Positions 46,340-58,315 of a DNA stretch of 64,000 nucleotides are shown in pieces. This stretch comes from Nicotiana tabacum (Eukaryota; Streptophyta; Magnoliopsida; Solanales; Solanaceae). The first letter of the stretch is position 1; every line of letters begins with the position of its first letter. A model generated the notes under the pieces. The model had not been told where the DNA came from. It searched no databases and saw only the letters and a program-made list of their open reading frames with translations. Both the position numbers and the translations under genes were made by a program. The stretch lies in NCBI RefSeq assembly GCF_000715075.1, contig NC_134095.1:66469990-66533989 (forward strand). Direction: 5' to 3'.

Positions 46340-48833
46340 CCATCAACTCCAAGATCTGCACACAAGGTGCATAAATATAGTATGAGTACAACTAATCCCA
46401 TGTACTCATAAGTAATAAACCTAACCTCAGGTTGAAAGAATGACGAGCTCGAAAGATGGTCAGAGTCCAACATTAATAGTTAATAACAATTCAAAATAAT
46501 GTAATATAGGCAACAAAAGTAAATAACTTAAGAGATACTATACTCATCTCGTTCACAGTTACGGTAGAGTAGACATTCTTTCAAGTATAACGGTCAAGTC
46601 CAAGTTTTACCACTAAAAGACCAATTAAACAGGAGTGGATCAAAAGAGTTGTGTTCTACCAAACTTTCAACATTAAATAAGACTTTTCATTTACCATATA
46701 ACATGAGAAAAATCCATCTCTATACTTACATATCAAATATATATGTCAAGTCATCAAATGTCATATTACCATCTAGCATGAGAAAAGTACATCTCTATGC
46801 CTACATGTCAGGTATACATGTCAAGTAATCAAATGTCATGTCACTGTCTAACACGAGAAAGGTACATCTCTATGCCTACATGTCGAATATATATGTCAAG
46901 TAATCTAATGTCATGTCACTGTCCAGTTTGAGGAAGGTACATCTCTATGCCTACATATCGAATATACATATCAAGTAATCAAATACCATGTCACTGTCTA
47001 GCATGAGAAAGGTACATCTCTATGCCTACATGTCAAATATATATGTCAAGTAATTTTCAAGAACACATAATCTTAGAACACTCCATGTGCCTGAGTCAAA
47101 TGCCCCACTTCATTACACATAATATATACATGCCAACTCAACAATATCACAGTGGATCCATCAAATAATCACACTTAGCACTGTACATGTGTCTGATATA
47201 ACTGCCCATAATCAAAGCACGTATATAAAATATTGTGCCTGCCCTCACCACTGGCATGTCAGACTCTGGAGGCACGAATCCTACCTAAGAGCTAAACATA
47301 ATCACATAGCGGAAATAGTGGGGCATACACGCGTAGCCTCAAATCAGTACAACTTAGCCCAATGTGGGGTATGACATACTCTTCACATCCATATGAATAT
47401 AATGTTGCGGCGTGCAATCTGATCGAAATATCTATATCAATAAGGCTCTACAGCCTGCATCAGTCATCATTCCGCTCAAGTCTCAATATGCAGACATCTC
47501 ACAGAAACACAATCCAATTATATAATACGAAATATCACAATGTCTCAAATACAGATCAAACACGTGTTACATATAAGGGTACTGATAACACGTGAGATAG
47601 CATATCAAAATTGCATGGAAACAGAGAAATAACATACATATATAACTATCATGACTGTACAATATGACTACGGCTAAGGTAAATAACTCAAAATGACAAA
47701 AATAGCTCTATCGTGTCTTAAACAATTGAACTGGAAGCCCAGACTTGATTTCTAAAATGAAATATCTCGCGTAGTCATACAAATGGAGAAAACATGATAA
47801 CAATGAAGCATGATAACAAAACAAGGCACATGATAGCCAAAGAACTACCCAGATCACGAACACCTCGGTGCACGTATACATGCCCGTCACCTAGCACGTG
47901 CGTCACCCCCAACCCATCTCAAATATCATAGTTCTCACGGACATTTATCCTCAAATCCAAGTTTAGATATGTTACTTACATCAAGCAAGCCAAGTCAAAT
48001 ACCGAGCAAGCCAATCGATACTCTAGAAACACCATCCCGTGTGAATCAACCTCCGAACAACTCGAAACTAGCCAAAAGCAACTAAAAAAATCAAATGATG
48101 CCATAGGAATCAAACTCAAACAAAAAAGGTCAAGTCTAATCAAATACCCAAAATCAACCAAAAAGTCAACTCGGGCCCGCACCTCGAAACCCAACGAAAC
48201 TCATAAATTCCGACAACCCATTCGAATACGAGTCTCAAATTTTAACACAGACCTACTCAAGGCCTCAAATCGTGCATAATAACATCGAAACCATTAATTG
48301 TACGTCAAATAAAGCTTAATGAATTTTTGAAGTTTCAACTTCCAAACTCGTGTCGAACCCTATCAAATCAATTTGGAATGACCTTAAATTTTGCATATAA
48401 GTCCCAAATGACAACACGAACATATTCCAACTTCCGAAACAACAATCTGAACCCGATAACATCGAGGTCAACTTCCGGTCAAGCCTATGAACTTTTCAAA
48501 CCTTCAAATTGCCAACTTTCGCAAAATAGTGCCGAAACCTTCTTGAAACATCCAAATGCAAATCCAGACATATGCTCGAGTCCAAAATTACCATTCGGAC
48601 CTTAAAACCCATAAAAACTCCAATCTAATGTCAAATATACAAAAGTCCAATTTGCTCAACTCTTCCAACTTAAAGCTTTCAAATTGAGAATCATTCTTCC
48701 AAATCAATCAACAACCACTCAAAAACCAAAACCAACGATACACACAAGTCATAATATACCATATGAAGCTACTCATAATCGCAAACCCCCGAACTGAGTG
48801 CAAATGCTCAAAACGACCGATCGGGTTATTGCA
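46340..48833 (-). repeat. LTR E: 3' LTR of a second D-like element, minus strand, truncated
   Basis: On the minus strand it starts TGCAATAACCCGATCGGTCG at 48833, next to a polypurine tract, and aligns with LTR C along its length. Its 3' terminal part (roughly 300 bp) is missing at the 46339/46340 junction. It has donor GTAAGT (47974-47979), acceptor TGTGCAG (ending 46356) and a 75-bp array between them. Confidence 0.8.
46715..47060 (-). repeat. 75-bp tandem repeat, about 4.6 copies, in LTR E
   Basis: On the + strand CATCTCTAT recurs at 46715, 46790, 46865, 46940 and 47015, spacing exactly 75. Units contain CTACATGTC and AAATGTCATGTCACTGTC. Confidence 0.96.
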
Positions 48834-49985
48834 TTCTCCCCCATTTAAACATATGTTTGTCCTCAATTATTCTAAGAGTCGCTCCAAAGCCATAAAATCA
48901 CTGTATAACCTTCTCGTGCACATACCCATGGTGATATCACGTCACCCCAATCCACATAATCCTGACAACATAATGTAGCTGGAAGTCCTTACTTTAACCT
49001 TAGAGTCAAATCTCTAACATCCGGAATCTATTACAAGACCCGATTCTCACATCTATACAGTATAAGTCTGAATAAGTTGTATCAAGCCATGATCATAATC
49101 CAAGATATAATCACATGATATACCACATAACTCAAATACCAATAGTTATGACTTTCGACCATAATAGCTATTCATTAGCAAACCCGGTACCGGTAACAAA
49201 CCTCATATGAAATAAAGTCTTTCTCTAAACCTTCATACACTGCCAATGATAAAGGAAATCTGCAAAACTCATAACCACTCATTAGATCAACAAGTCATGG
49301 AGCTATCTTGCCCGATAGGAACCATTGCCAAATTCTAAGCTTACTATAGATGTTATTATTCCAAATATACCTTAATCAAATCTGATAGCACTCATCCTAT
49401 ATCCAATAACCTCATCTCATCTAGTACCACCTCGATCCACCTACCGTGCAATTCGTGCACCAAATAAGCAACAACTCAAATGCTCCCACAATTGGAAAGA
49501 TAATCCAATAAGAGAACTATTCCGCAAACTCAACTGATATCACCACAAGGCGTAATGCCAAGAACCCATCTCACAAAGGAGAACAAAACACACAAAATAA
49601 GCATAAAGGAGCATATCCCAACATAACTCTTCCGCTATGCGTGACCCAAATTGAACACCCGTCCATATGTAATATCTCGATCCATGACACATGCAATCAA
49701 CATACATATGCATAACAACAACGAACACGCGAAGTGCATGACCAAAACCATGGAGACGCAGAAGTAAAATATAATACAAACAAGAAAATCATAATCAAGG
49801 TGCAGTCAACCATTCAGCACCCCAAGGGCCATCTTGCTCGAATTCCGCCACTCGGCCTAAATCGAACCGCATCATGTGTACATAATCAACAGTTTCACAA
49901 CCTATCGTATCATAGAAGAGGAACACATGGAACATATCAAAACACCAATAGGATCAAATCTAGCCTATGGCACTTCCCTCAATAA
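48834..49985 (-). mobile_element. Element E internal region, non-coding and truncated
   Basis: Begins with a polypurine tract (minus-strand TGGGGGAGAA at 48834-48844) and aligns with the 3'-most 1.1 kb of element D's internal region. Homology fades near 49985, and the rest of the element, including its 5' LTR, is absent. No coding motif. Confidence 0.72.
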
Positions 49986-50328
49986 TAGTTGTACTAAGTA
50001 AATAAATCTGATCCAATATAGAGTACACATTCACATTATGCCTACCAATGGCCTCCAAATCGATCTCAATCCTCCCAAAATAGGTAGATGACCTTCCCAA
50101 GGGCCCATTTAAACCTATCCATTGTCGCTCCCCCTTTTTCCCTCCCCCTTTTGATGGGGGAGAGGTCTGGGTTCCAACATTCACGGGATGTAAGAACTCA
50201 TTTCCTATTAAGAATTGGGTATTTGAAGAGTCAGCACCTAACGGATTATGGTGTGTTAGGGCACCTAGAGCGATTAACCCTTGGGTTGGTTTGCATTACC
50301 AGAGATTAGGGTAAGGGCTCAAAGTAAC
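49986..50328. other. Unassigned stretch before Ogre-2, last part Ogre-LTR-like
   Basis: No gene. The last 150 bases (GTATTTGAAGAGTCAGCACC, GTGTTAGGGCACCTAGAG, AAGGGCTCAAAG) look like text I associate with other Ogre-type LTR regions of Solanaceae (recall, not searched). It may be an older element into which Ogre-2 inserted. Confidence 0.4.
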
Positions 50329-50859
50329 TGTGAGCACGTGATTTTTGCCCTATACATGAGTTATTCCCAAAATTCAAACAAAATAATTTCTTTGTTATTT
50401 TACAATTTTTGTGAATTTTGTGGCATTTTTTGTTGATTGTGTGCATTTTTAATTCATATGAAAAATATAAAAAAAAATATATACTGGACATTTGCATTTA
50501 GGATTTAATTTCATATTTTAGGATTAATTAGTGGCTACGTTGTTTTTAGAACGTAATATGGAGAAAATAATAAAAATAGTCCGCTTTTGAATTTTTAATT
50601 GTTAATTGTTGAATTTGTCGCGAAATAGGTTTTAAACAATTTTAGGGATTAATTATCTTAATGTTGAAAATATATCAGGTCTTTATTCTTATTGTTTTTG
50701 CATTTTATAGAGTGAGAAAAATAATAAAGAAAATAATACAAAATGAATTGAAATAATAAAAGGAAAACAACAAAAAAATTGTTCTTAATTGAAGACCAAA
50801 TTTGGGCCAAACACGCAGCCCAACCGGACCAAGCCCACACCCCGTTTCAACCCGGCCTG

Positions 50860-50872
50860 CCCCCCCCCCCCC
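50860..50872. repeat. Poly-C run (13 C)
   Basis: Inside the Ogre-2 LTR. Confidence 0.95.
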
Positions 50873-52175
50873 TTAGTGACGCCGTTTAGCATCGATCAAT
50901 CCGGGCCGTCGAGGTTAATTAATCCAAGGGACGAGAAGCTTGGATTGATTAGTATATTAGCGTCCAAACGTTACCCCCCATCTCGTCTCTCAGACCTCAC
51001 CCATAATCCAACCCTAAAAACCAGCCGCCCTCATATCCTTCGCCGGAACCCTACCGCCGGCGAACGCCACTTATGCCATCGACCACCAAATTAATACCTT
51101 GTGACCGCCTGGGCCTCGTCTACCCAACCCCATTGGCCTTGTCTCTCGAATATGCCCGGAGCAGCTCGAATATCAAATCTAAAGTTTCCGGCCAAAGCCC
51201 TCAAGCAAAATCTCCATGATTTTCAGACCTTAATAGCCCTAACCATGGGGTTTCTTATGAAAACATATGGTTAGGGATATTACGGGTCAGAAATTCCGGG
51301 GAGTTTTGGAGTAACAACCACTGGCCGGAGTTTTTCGTGTATCAGTGAGTTTTCTTGTTTCATTTTTTATTTTTCATTCTTTTTCCTTTTTGTTTTTCTG
51401 CATGAGTGAAGTCTTAGTTACAATTTCTTGATTTTGATTTCAATAAGTGTTCAGGTTAATTTTATGCTTTATTTTTGTTTATTAGTATAGTTTAATTGTT
51501 CTTTTGATTCACTGTTTCATTTGTTTTAGTCAGCAAGCTTTTCCCCAGTTATAGTTTTAATTTTGTTTGATGGTTGATCATGGTTTTGATTTTAGAATCA
51601 TCTTAATTGATTAGTTTGGGTCGATACAATGCTGCCCGTTAATTGTTAGCTATAGGTTAGGTTAATTTCAATTCCTGTTCTGTTTTGATTTTGAATGCTT
51701 AAATAATATTTGGTCGTTGGTATAACTAATGAATTTGGGTTGGAATTTGTTTGGGACTGATTTCAGTTATTAGTTTGATTAATTGTTCATTCAGCATTAG
51801 TGTTAATTAATGTAGTGTTTAAGATAGGTTGTTTGGGTTAGCTGAATAGATCATATGTTAGTTAGTTTTAGTTAAATTTTAGCTAAGATGAAGGAGTTGG
51901 GATCAGTTAATATTGAGCTGTAAATTTCAGACTAGTAGAAGGGCATTTTAGGCATAGAAAGAGGTAGCTTCTTTAAGAATAGTAATTTCAAAGTAGGGAA
52001 AGGGTAGTTTAGGAATTATAATGGGTATAGGACCTTCTAGAATGGGGTACAAGTGTAGATTTCAGTAATTATGATGCATTTACTTGTTTAGCAAGTCAAG
52101 AATAGAGGGACTAAACTGAAAATAAAGAAGGGACTAAAAAGAAAACCTAAAATCTGATTTACCCTCTTTTGTTAC

Positions 52176-52185
52176 CTATAAAAGG
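52176..52185 (+). promoter_or_regulatory. TATA box of Ogre-2 LTR
   Basis: CTATAAAAGG followed about 35 bp later by AGGAAAGGGGAGGATC. It is the best core-promoter match in the LTR. Confidence 0.7.
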
Positions 52186-54285
52186 GCATGAAATGCCTTG
52201 AGGAAAGGGGAGGATCTGTTCAGCCAAAAATTCACTTTTTCATAGCAAGTTTAGCTTCCAGAAAATTTTCCTTTCTAGTTCCAGATTCAAAGTAGAAGTT
52301 AGAAATTCAAAAACCAAAAAAAGCAAATAGGTTCATAAAAATCCAAAAACATGTGCTGTTTCATTCAACTATGAAATTGATTCTCTAGTTTTAGTAGCTG
52401 AGTTACAAATCTCAGTTACTTTTTTAGTGATTTGAGTATTCAGAGAAACTTTTGGTTGTTTCAAGTAATATTGGGGTTTCAGTCAATCTGTTTCGGTTCC
52501 ATTTGTTGAGTTTTCGAGTTTGGGGTGTTCTGGTTGTTTAAGAATTCAGTGTTGAGTCAAAATTTTGGATTCTAAGTTGCTGGGTTTTTGACTCCTCTGT
52601 TTGGATTGTGAATTTGCTGCTGCTGCTCACTATCGTCTTAACTGACCTCTCCTCTTCCATTTCTATTCAATTTCCAGGTATTTCTCATGCTTAAGCAATG
52701 CTGAAGATTACTGCCACTTGTAGAAAACAAATTTGAAGTGTGAATATTAAGAAACACATGCTTACACTTGAATATTTACCTTTACTGTTCATTTTTTTTT
52801 AAAAAAAATTCGTGTTAGTTGATTCATTTGGACTGGAATTTCAGTAATGTTAATGAGATTACAAACTGTATAACTAGACAATGTTGTGCTGTTTTAATTT
52901 GTGGACTTATGGATTGATGCTATGTCTCCCCTTGACCATGAGAGTTCTGTAGTTAGTAGTGTTAGTTAGTTAGTTTCACAAAACGATTTTGTAAATGAGA
53001 ATAGTGAAAAACACAAGTTCATGTTTCAGTAGTTAATTCTAATAGTCCAGTTTATCTAACAATGTTAGTTTGAATTAGTTTGGAAATAGTTAGTCCACTT
53101 TGAGTTTGGGTCATTAACTTGTTCATGTCCAAGTGATTAAGTGAAATAATGCAATCAAGTTGCTATCACATGTTGTTAAATTTGAACTGTTTCTGATTGC
53201 CATCTTTAGTAATATGTAGGAGTCACTAATAGATGAAAAAATAATTTGTCGCCTATGTTTCGAATTGAATGCAACAGGGATCAGGAATAAAAATAGCGTT
53301 AAAGTGCAAAGTTGGCTTCTATAATTTTAGGTAAATGCAGTGCAAATTGCACCGAATGGCATTGGGGACTAATTGGGCCGTTTGGTGTTGTGTTACCGCC
53401 CAGGCTCGATCCCTGATTGTTTCTGCAAAGAATTTAAATATGACTCCTTTTAAGGGCCTAATTTATGAGGGGTCGGCAACCTATCACGTGGGGCATCCCA
53501 ATTGGCCCAAATTCACGTGGGTGTTGGGTTGCTCTAATAAGTAGTATTAAAATTAAATTGAAAAAGTAGAGATAACTATTAATAGAAAAACTACAAGACA
53601 TTTTAGGATATCCTTTTAAAATAAAATGAGACGAGCCTCGCCAAACAAAAATACATAGATTGCGGGGCCCTCAATAAATGTTTGTGATAAAATCCTTAGA
53701 GTTCGGGATGGGCCGTTTAGCGAATTTCATGGCCTTCCTCAAAGATAATAACACGACAGTCTCTTTAGGCACGTTTTTTTAATAATTTACTTCCTTAAAC
53801 TCAGGTGCGTATTGATGCGACCCAAATCCAAATCTCGATGAAGTCGAAATGGGTTGACAACCACGGGTGCATTGATTGCGACGTGGTTCGAAACGCGTTT
53901 TCACGATGTCCCAATTCTTTTAAAATAAACAAGGATAAAAAGCGGTTTACGAATAAAAGGCACATAAGCTAGCAAGTATTGAAATCAGATAAAATCAAAT
54001 ACAACAGTTAAGCGACCGTGCTAGAACCACGGAACCCGGGAATGCCTAACACCTTCTCCCGGGTTAACAGAATTCCTTATCCGGATTTCTGGTGCGCGGA
54101 CTGTAATACAGAGTCAAATCTTCCTCGGTTCGGGATTCAAAACCGGTGACTTGGGACACCATTAATTTCCCAAGTGGTGACTCTGAATTTTTAATAACCA
54201 AATCTCGTTCCGATGGTCCTTTAATTGGAAAAACTCCATTATACACCCTTCCAGGGGTGTAGGTAAAAAGGAGGTGTGACAGCTC

Positions 54286-54303
54286 TGGCGACTCTGCTGG
54301 GGA
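54286..54303 (+). promoter_or_regulatory. Primer binding site of Ogre-2 (tRNA-Arg type)
   Basis: TGGCGACTCTGCTGGGGA lies four bases after the LTR end. It closely matches the complement of a plant tRNA-Arg 3' end as I recall it (two internal mismatches). Ogre elements are known for tRNA-Arg priming. Confidence 0.8.
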
Positions 54304-55602
54304 ACGAACCCAGAATATCTGGTTCAGGGTTCAGAATTCGATCTTAGATAAATTGTTGTATTTGGCTATATCTGATTTTCTTACATGTTTCATGCTTAAT
54401 GTGCTAAATGTTACCGCTTTTATATTATCTGAACTATATATAAACTGTGCCGACACCCTTATCTCTTCACCTCCGGGGATGTGCTTACTGGTTGAGACTC
54501 CCTATTCTGTCAGTGTCATACCCTGAAATAAGAAAGAGGCCGGATAAGTTACAAAGCCGGACGATCTCGCGGGTCCCCGGTACGCTGCCCCCTCCTCGAC
54601 TCGAGTTGTCCGTTCGGGTACACAGTCTAGAAAACATACCCAGGTTTTGAACCCAGAATAACTTGACTTCATGCCGGATCCCTAGTAGGAGCGCTTAATT
54701 GCATCATGCTGCATTTGACTTAGGGGACTCAACACAGGGGTTGGGTCCGTCTAGGGCTAGCAACCTGAAATAAAAAGACCATCCTGGTGCATCCTATTTG
54801 TTCTGTACATATATTTGTTTCGAACCAGCATGTTGACCGGCTTTTGGAATCTCGGGAATGTTGGAAAATTGAGAAGAGAGAAATAACAGTGAGGGAGTTA
54901 ATTGATTATTTTAGAAAAACCAATGACCAAATATTGTCGAAACTCTGCCGAAATTTTGAGAAATTGAAAAAGAAAATGCTTTATTTTTAATTGTCTGTTT
55001 TACTAAAAGTAAAAGAAAAATAGAAAAAAAGTCTTTTATTGAAAAAAAAGGGGTTTTTATTTTAGTTTGGGAAAAATAGGTTGTTTATTGTTTGTCGAAA
55101 ATGAGAAAGAAAAAAGAGTAGTTATTTTGTCTTGTTTTCAAAAAAATAGGAAGGGAAAAATAGCTAGTCTTGCCATGGAAAATGAAAAAAAGGGTCTTGT
55201 TTTTCTTTACCCGAACTACGCATGTTTGATTCTCACAGGGCGTGAGATACGTAGGCAACCCTCATCGGGTCCAACCTCCCCTTTGCAAAAATAGCCAAAA
55301 AATGTCAAAAATTTTATTTTTGTGTCATAAATAAATCGGGTGATGCCGTTTTGTCAATACAGCCGAACGTTCCCGAAATGGACGCCGGAAGACTGACTTT
55401 GCAAGATGGCCATTTTTGGTCAATTTTGATTTTTGACCGGTTGACTCTCACAGCCTTAAAATCTTCGTCCTTGGGAGTGCTGAAAGGCCGTGTTCGAAAG
55501 CCGAGTCTTTCATTTTAAATTTGGAAAAGTGAAAGAGTTAATTTCGTCTTGAGTCAAATAAAAGTTTTGTTTTTTCTTAAAACACTCTAATAAATGTGCA
55601 GG
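54304..55602 (+). other. Ogre-2 5' leader, non-coding
   Basis: No conserved frame. It holds one GAACTAC...GATACGTAGGCAACCC motif (from 55213), AT-rich text, and a CTAATAAATGTGCAG stretch directly before the ORF1 ATG that could be a splice acceptor. Confidence 0.6.
55213..55277 (+). promoter_or_regulatory. Ogre repeated cis motif, copy 3
   Basis: GAACTACG, TGATTC, then GAGATACGTAGGCAACCC and CGGGTCC. About 330 bp before ORF1 of Ogre-2. Confidence 0.75.
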
Positions 55603-57497
55603 ATGAGCACGATGCAAAATGAACCTTTCTCAATAATGACTAAAATCCCTTTCGAGTTGCGGCTATGGTGGAACGATTTAGGCAAAGAAGGACAAGACGA
55701 AGTCAAGAAATATCTGAAAGGTCTCACGGGCTTATTAGAAATCAAGCCTCGGGGTGATATTATAAGAGCGCTGGTCACCTCCTGGGACCCGGCGCACAAT
55801 GTCTTCCATTTCTCAGATTTTGAGCTCACCCCAACTCTGGAGGAAATAGCCGGGTACATCGAAAATGTTGAGGTTCCGTTAAGAGGAAAATATCTGGTTG
55901 CTCCAAAATCCATCACGGTGCATCGGTTTTTGGATTCATTGAAGATACCCAGGACAGTCCATAATCTAGATTTGGCAAAAGGCTTCTGCACTCTACGCTT
56001 CATATATGACAGATACGGCCACGTGGGAGGGTTTACCAAGACGGACATCAAGCTATGCAGTAAAAATAACCGTCAAAAATGGGATGAGCGCAGACGGGTG
56101 GCTTTCATGATAACCTTTTTGGGCCTCTTGGTGTTCCCAAGGAAAGATGAGAATATTGATATAAAAATAGCCGGGGTCGTCAGTACCTTGCTTACTCAAA
56201 ATGAAAGCACTCATGCACCGATGATCATGTCTGACATTTTCTAGGCTCTCACTGCTTGCAAAACCGGAGGCAACTTTTTTGAAAGGTGTAACCTGTTGCT
56301 GCAAATGTTGATGACCGAGCATCTATGCTACCGTTCCCCGCTCTTGAGTTATGGTTCGTCTGACTAGACATGTATAAGAGAGTTTTACACAAGGATTAAT
56401 GGGGTTAGTCTGCCTGAAGGAGTAACAACATGGATAACATACTTTCGTACTCTCACGGACAGTCAGATACAATGGACGTTGGGATGGTTGCCTGTTGAAG
56501 AAATCATATACATGCCAGCAGCTAGGTCGCATTTTCTTTTGATGGGCCTTAAGAACATCCAGCCTTATGCTCCTTGTCGGGTTCTGAGACAACTCGGGAG
56601 ATGCCAAACCGTGCCACGGGAGGAAGATCTTAGTGTTCAAATAATTGAGATTGGCCCTGACGGACAGTTTCCTGAAGCGAAAGTCCGCGAGATTTGGAAT
56701 GAATGTCAATACCTACAAGCAGATACTTGTGTGCAGGATCGGTCCAAAGGAGAAATGTCGCCAGAATACATCGCATGGTACAGAAGAGAACTTGAGCATC
56801 AGAGGCCAGCTAAAAGACCCCACATCCAGGATTTCACTGAATCATCACAAGAACAATGGGGTTGGTTAGCAAAAGAAGAAGGCTATCAGGCCAAAATCAG
56901 CAAGTTGAAACAACAGATCGGAGCTCTGAAATTTGAGAACAGTGTGCAAGTTGCTGCTGATCAGGGAGAAAAGAACAGGTTGGCCCATGAAAACGAGGCG
57001 CTTAGGGCCCAAATCCAGCAAATGAGGATAGCTGCCAATAACCAACAAAGGATCCGGTCAGACGAGCAGTTGTAAAAGGGTTGAAAAGGGAAATTGGTGA
57101 GTGCCGGGATGAGCTGAAAAGATCCGAAGGCACCATAGCAGAACTCCGGGCACAGTGGGTAAAAAGAACGGAAGAACGCACCCATTACATGCAACAATTA
57201 AAGAAGGATTATGAAAAGACCATCGGTAGTCTAAAAAGGAAAGTGGTCACCCTTGAGGATAGAGTAGTTAAGCAAGCTAACGCTTTTGAGGCTGAAAGTG
57301 GACACTGCTATGATTTACTACCCCGAATGGAAATAGAAATACAGCAGCTGCAGGATCAGCGTCTTCAGGATTCTCATGTGTTGGAGGCTCGCAATAATCA
57401 AGTAAGGCGATTGATTATAGAAAAGGGTCAAACAAGAGACAGGATTGAGACCATGCCCACGCCATCCTCAGGAGATGTTGGGCATGTGAAGACATGA
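55603..57497 (+). pseudogene. Ogre-2 ORF1: plant-mobile-domain-like protein with coiled-coil tail, broken
   Basis: ATG at 55603 (MSTMQNEPF). The first roughly 210 residues (IPFELRLWWNDLG, FEIKPR-like region, PTLEEIAGYI, RRRVAFMITFLGLLVFPR) resemble the ORF1 of Ogre elements and the plant mobile domain / DUF7745-type proteins; function unknown. A second block (LGWLPVEEIIYMPAARSHFL, RQLGRC) follows, then a Glu/Lys/Gln-rich stretch from about 56860 that looks like a long coiled coil. Stops lie at 56242-56244 (TAG) and 56365-56367 (TAG), and a frameshift near 57072 moves into the frame ending TGA 57495-57497. It sits between primer site and gag, as in other Ogre elements. Confidence 0.75.
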
Positions 57498-58315
57498 CCC
57501 GCACTACCTTCTTTTTGGCAGTAATAATTTATGTCAAGCAAACCATGTATGAGATGGAGCAACTTGAAAGGGATTTGGCACCTAAGCCCACGTCGAGGCC
57601 GAACGATGCCCCGCGGGCACCCACTTTTGAAGCACTAATGTATTCATAGATCGAGTCTGTATTTTCCATGCTAGAGTTTGTTGTTTGTCAGTCTATTTTC
57701 TTTTTTGCGTCCAAGTAAACTAGTGTGTTCAGAATTTGTATTTGAGTTTAGTTGGAGTCCATTGCTTTCCATTTCAAAATATTTAGTTTGTAATAGAATG
57801 TTGTGGTAATGAAAATCTAAAAATTCCCAAAAATTGTTCCTCTATTTTGGCTCTTATTTTCACGAACTACATCTGGTCTGATTCGTGCGGGGCCACGATA
57901 CGTAGGTAATCTCCATAGGATTCGATCATAACCAAGTGAAGAGGGAAAGAAAGAAGAAAAACAGGGGGGGTGGAAAAAGGCTAAGAAAAGAAAAGAGCGG
58001 AAAAACAAGAAAGGAATAGAATGCAGAAAGAAAAGATAAAAGAGAGAAAAGAAAAGAGAAAAGAAAACAAAAGAAAAGAGACAGCTTACAGTTGGAACTA
58101 AGGAAATGTCGGGATGACGCATGCGGTTGAACACATGCATAATATAAATGATTAACAGTATAGGTGCATTCATGCCCAATGTGCGGTTATCCAATCTGTT
58201 GAAACCTAATCGCTAACGAAATTGTTGTCAACATGTGTAAGTTCAGGTACGTGGTTAGTTGTTTGGCATTCTGGCAACTCACCCGGACAACACCCGGTCG
58301 AAAGACAAAGTAAAC
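57498..58315 (+). other. Spacer between ORF1 and gag
   Basis: Non-coding. It contains another GAACTAC...GATACGTAGGTAATCTC motif (from 57864), a purine-only stretch (57945-58080) and, before gag, GTAAGT and GTACGT words (58238-58252) that could serve as splice donors. Confidence 0.6.
57864..57926 (+). promoter_or_regulatory. Ogre repeated cis motif, copy 4
   Basis: GAACTAC, TGATTC, then ACGATACGTAGGTAATCTCC and GGATTCG. In the ORF1-gag spacer of Ogre-2. Confidence 0.75.

Larger units (their letters stand above)
50329..54281 (+). repeat. Ogre-2 5' LTR (3953 bp)
   Basis: TGTGAGCACGTG ... AGGTGTGACA, homologous to the Ogre-1 3' LTR at both ends. It contains a TATA box at 52176 and a poly-C run at 50860. 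The open frame at 50789-51094 and others are short and not conserved protein. Confidence 0.9.

Noticed and set aside
49951..49966. 16-base match GGATCAAATCTAGCCT to element D LTR (near 29660) as a recombination junction
   Set aside because: The flanks do not extend the match clearly, so it may be chance between AT-rich relatives.
57817..58194. 125-codon minus-strand frame rich in Phe and Leu
   Set aside because: It is the antisense of the purine-only stretch at 57945-58080 in the ORF1-gag spacer.
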